From contig DNCV01000072.1 of assembly GCA_003484395.1 (NCBI GenBank), positions 1-7,557 on the forward strand: 7,557 nucleotides of DNA, given 5' to 3'. The stretch is from Dehalococcoidia bacterium. Its GTDB lineage: Bacteria; Chloroflexota; Dehalococcoidia; GIF9; UBA5629. Shown here in pieces: positions 5,607 through 7,557 of the stretch; the stretch's first letter is position 1, and each line of letters starts with the position of its first letter. Position numbers and translations under genes: made by a program. The notes under the pieces are model-generated. The model saw nothing but the letters and a program-made list of their open reading frames with translations, ran no database searches and had not been told where the DNA came from.

Positions 5607-7349
5607 TCAAAGTGAATCACAGGATTTCTCTTTAATAATTGTATTCACCCTGTCAATAAAATCGGAGACCTGTACCGATCCCAGGTCTTCACCAGTTCTC
5701 AATCTGACAGAAACAGCATTTGAAGCGACCTCTTTATCACCAATAACGAACATGTAGGGAACTTTCTCGAGTTGAGCTTCGCGTATTTTCATATTCATTC
5801 TCTCGGTTCGATCATCAACGCGTACTCGTACATCCATTTCCTTCAGGCTGCCTGCCACTTGATTTGCATAGTCGATATGACGATCAGCAATCGGGATGAT
5901 CGTTACCTGAATTGGCGCCAGCCAGACAGGAAAAGCGCCGGCGTATTGCTCAACCAGACACGCCATGAAACGTTCCATACTGCCGAGCACGGTGCGATGG
6001 ATCATAATAACCTGGTGTTCGGCACCATCTGTTCCCACATAGTTGACATTAAAACGCTGCGGCAATTGGAAATCGACCTGGATTGTTGGACCCTGCCACA
6101 TCCGCCCAAGAGCGTCAGTCAGCTTTATGTCAATCTTCGGACCGTAGAAAACCCCTTCCCCTGGATCTATTTCATAGGGAATGTCCATAACCTCCAACAC
6201 ATTTCTTAATGCCTGTGTCGCCTCTTCCCACTGTGGCAAACTGCCGATAGCTTTCTCGGGACGTGTAGAGAGAAGCATTTTATAATCATTAAATCCAAAG
6301 GTCTTCATCATAAACTGAGATAAATCGACAACGTTCGCAACCTCATCGCGAATTTGATCTGCACGGCAAAAGATATGCGCATCATCCTGAGTAAAGCCAC
6401 GAACACGAGCGAGTCCGTGAAGAACACCGGAGCGCTCATAACGATATACTGTTCCGAGTTCAGCCATGCGCAGCGGCAGGTTACGATAGCTGCGTAACTG
6501 TGTCTTATAGATAATAATGTGACCGGGGCAATTCATCGGCTTGACGATATAGTCCTGACCGTCAATATCCATTGGAGAATACAAATTATCGCGGTAGTTA
6601 TCCCAGTGGCCGCTGGTCTTCCATAAGTCCAGCTTGGCAATGTGTGGAGTATAAACAATATCGTAACCTCGTCTGCAATGTTCTGCTCTCCAGAAATCCT
6701 CCACAATCTGGCGTACCATGGCGCCTTTCGGATGCCACATAACAAGACCGGGACCGAACTCCTCATGAAGACTGTATAAATCCAACTCTTTACCTAATTT
6801 CCTGTGGTCGCGTTTATTCGCCTCGGCAACGCGGATGAGATGCGCTTCAAGCTCAGCTTCAGTCTCAAATGCAACACCATAAATACGCTGTAGCATGGGG
6901 CGTTTCTCATCCCCGCGCCAATAGGCTCCGGCGATATTGGTCAGCTTGAAAGCTTTCAGTTTGCCCGATGATTTTACATGAGGCCCGCGGCACAGATCGG
7001 TGAATTCTCCCTGTGTGTAAATCGTCATCTTCTCATCAGGAAGTTCGTTGATAAGCTCCAATTTATAAGGTTGATCAGCAAATAGTCCCTGAGCTTTCGC
7101 CCTATCAATTTCCTCGCGAACAAATGGAACATCAGCTGCAACAATTTCTTTCATTTTCTCCATAATCAACGTCAAATCTTCAGGGGTCAAGGCGCGAGGA
7201 AGCTCAAAATCATAGTAGAAGCCATCCTCAATTGAAGGCCCGATGCCAAATTTGGCGTCAGGAAATAAAGATTTTACGGCTTGAGCCATAACATGAGATG
7301 TTGAATGACGCAGTGTCTCTACTGTAGGTTCTTTTCGTCCAGAAACCAT
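5607..7349 (-). CDS. thrS: Threonyl-tRNA synthetase lacking the N-terminal TGS domain
   Basis: Class II synthetase that charges tRNA-Thr and hydrolyses mischarged Ser-tRNA-Thr. The protein has 580 residues against 642 in E. coli; the missing part is the N-terminal TGS (N1) domain. The sequence begins directly with the N2 editing domain, whose site is complete: H15 and H19 in HSTSH, and C120 and H124 in CRGPH. The catalytic core has all three zinc ligands, C274 (MNCPGH), H325 (DDAHIF) and H451 (MIHRTVLGS), motif 2 in TVYRYERSG (300-308), and motif 3 around GSMERFMACL (456-465). The anticodon-binding domain occupies about 475-575, with APIQVTIIPI and RVDDRTERMN. The ATG at 7349 is preceded by a good ribosome-binding site, and an in-frame TAG 15 bases upstream (7365-7367) rules out a longer N-terminus. 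It heads the cluster. TGS-less ThrS is, from memory, typical of some lineages including Dehalococcoides. Confidence 0.98.
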   Translation of the reverse strand: MVSGRKEPTVETLRHSTSHVMAQAVKSLFPDAKFGIGPSIEDGFYYDFELPRALTPEDLTLIMEKMKEIVAADVPFVREEIDRAKAQGLFADQPYKLELINELPDEKMTIYTQGEFTDLCRGPHVKSSGKLKAFKLTNIAGAYWRGDEKRPMLQRIYGVAFETEAELEAHLIRVAEANKRDHRKLGKELDLYSLHEEFGPGLVMWHPKGAMVRQIVEDFWRAEHCRRGYDIVYTPHIAKLDLWKTSGHWDNYRDNLYSPMDIDGQDYIVKPMNCPGHIIIYKTQLRSYRNLPLRMAELGTVYRYERSGVLHGLARVRGFTQDDAHIFCRADQIRDEVANVVDLSQFMMKTFGFNDYKMLLSTRPEKAIGSLPQWEEATQALRNVLEVMDIPYEIDPGEGVFYGPKIDIKLTDALGRMWQGPTIQVDFQLPQRFNVNYVGTDGAEHQVIMIHRTVLGSMERFMACLVEQYAGAFPVWLAPIQVTIIPIADRHIDYANQVAGSLKEMDVRVRVDDRTERMNMKIREAQLEKVPYMFVIGDKEVASNAVSVRLRTGEDLGSVQVSDFIDRVNTIIKEKSCDSL

Positions 7350-7356
7350 CTTACAT

Positions 7357-7366
7357 CTTCCTTCCT
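7357..7366 (-). promoter_or_regulatory. thrS ribosome-binding site
   Basis: AGGAAGGAAG on the minus strand ends seven bases before the ATG of thrS. Its placement supports the short, TGS-less start, and the upstream TAG at 7365-7367 overlaps its first bases. Confidence 0.75.
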
Positions 7367-7379
7367 ATCGTAAAATTGT

Positions 7380-7409
7380 ATTCCAACGAATGTTACTGAG
7401 TAGTGGAAT
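7380..7409 (-). promoter_or_regulatory. Stem-loop candidate in the thrS leader, proximal
   Basis: ATTCCA and TGGAAT form a perfect 6-bp inverted repeat with an 18-base loop, ending about 14 bases before the ribosome-binding site. It may be an mRNA hairpin or a DNA operator. The adjoining TACAAT (7380-7375) resembles a -10 hexamer but has no matching -35 box, so a start site there is only a possibility. Bases of its loop can alternatively pair with 7468-7480 further upstream. Confidence 0.3.
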
Positions 7410-7424
7410 TTGCAGATTACACAG

Positions 7425-7448
7425 TATGCTCTTTTAGGTTTGAGCACA
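7425..7448 (-). promoter_or_regulatory. Stem-loop candidate in the thrS leader, distal
   Basis: TGTGCTC (7448-7442) pairs with GAGCATA (7431-7425) over seven positions, one a G-T wobble, around a 10-base A-rich loop. No T-run follows, so it is not a standard terminator. It could be part of a structured 5' leader that controls thrS or the whole cluster, but no known leader motif is recognised. Confidence 0.3.
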
Positions 7449-7502
7449 ATCGAAATACCCGAATACAACTACACTCATTCGTTTTTCAGAATATCGGCAT
7501 AC

Positions 7503-7531
7503 AGTTTATTGCATCCATAAGCATCCGTCAA
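7503..7531 (-). promoter_or_regulatory. Candidate sigma-70-type promoter upstream of thrS
   Basis: TTGACG (7531-7526, five of six consensus bases) is followed after 17 bases by TAAACT (7508-7503, four of six). Initiation would fall near 7496, giving a leader of roughly 147 bases that contains both stem-loops. The match is modest and was found by eye. The rest of 7350-7557 shows no convincing gene on either strand. Confidence 0.3.
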
Positions 7532-7557
7532 ACATGATCTTACCCGCAACAAGCTCA

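Noticed and set aside
7350..7557. T-box riboswitch or E. coli-type anticodon-mimic operator before thrS
   Set aside because: No T-box consensus or leader terminator with T-run is present. The small ATTC-GTTG-GAAT element near 7380-7391 does not make a seven-base anticodon-like loop for tRNA-Thr.
1..7557. Mobile elements, CRISPR arrays, tRNA or rRNA genes, toxin-antitoxin or defence genes
   Set aside because: No terminal repeats, transposase-like frames, periodic repeats or cloverleaf sequences were seen. Nearly all bases are taken by conserved translation genes.

Overview
This window is a compact block of translation genes from a bacterium. Every sizeable gene belongs to protein synthesis: four aminoacyl-tRNA synthetase genes plus a partial fifth (proS, pheT, pheS, thrS), two large-subunit ribosomal proteins (L35, L20) and initiation factor IF3. 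Base composition is moderate and slightly AT-rich by eye, with no visible mobile DNA, CRISPR array or RNA gene. The order thrS-infC-rpmI-rplT-pheS-pheT is the classic arrangement of many bacteria, including E. coli. A ThrS of only 580 residues without the N-terminal TGS domain, together with the IF3 and ProS sequence style, recalls Chloroflexota of the Dehalococcoidia type. That placement is a recollection, not a search result, and is tentative.

Layout. Bases 1-891 (+) hold the C-terminal 296 codons of prolyl-tRNA synthetase, cut by the window edge. Everything else runs leftward on the minus strand. Read 5' to 3' it is: a leader of at least 208 bases (7557-7350), thrS (7349-5607), a 64-base gap, infC (5542-4964), rpmI (4960-4757), rplT (4742-4380), pheS (4358-3324) and pheT (3291-886). 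Gaps from infC to pheT are only 3 to 32 bases, which fits one operon. proS and pheT converge and overlap by six bases through their stop codons, so any terminator for either must lie inside the other gene. No gene-free stretch exceeds 300 bases.

How they work together. IF3 selects initiator tRNA and start codon on the 30S subunit. L35 and L20 are assembled into the 50S subunit. ThrS, PheST and ProS charge their tRNAs. Co-transcription couples factor, ribosome and charging capacity.

Most notable details. infC very probably starts at an ATA codon eight bases after a perfect 8-base Shine-Dalgarno, not at the GTG buried inside that Shine-Dalgarno; a rare start codon is the classic basis of IF3 autoregulation. 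A small inverted repeat overlaps the same ribosome-binding site. ThrS lacks the TGS domain, but its editing and catalytic residues are complete. The thrS leader can form alternative stem-loops but shows no T-box. There is no room for a pheM-type attenuator before pheS. I see no wholly new system here; the interest lies in start-site and leader regulation.
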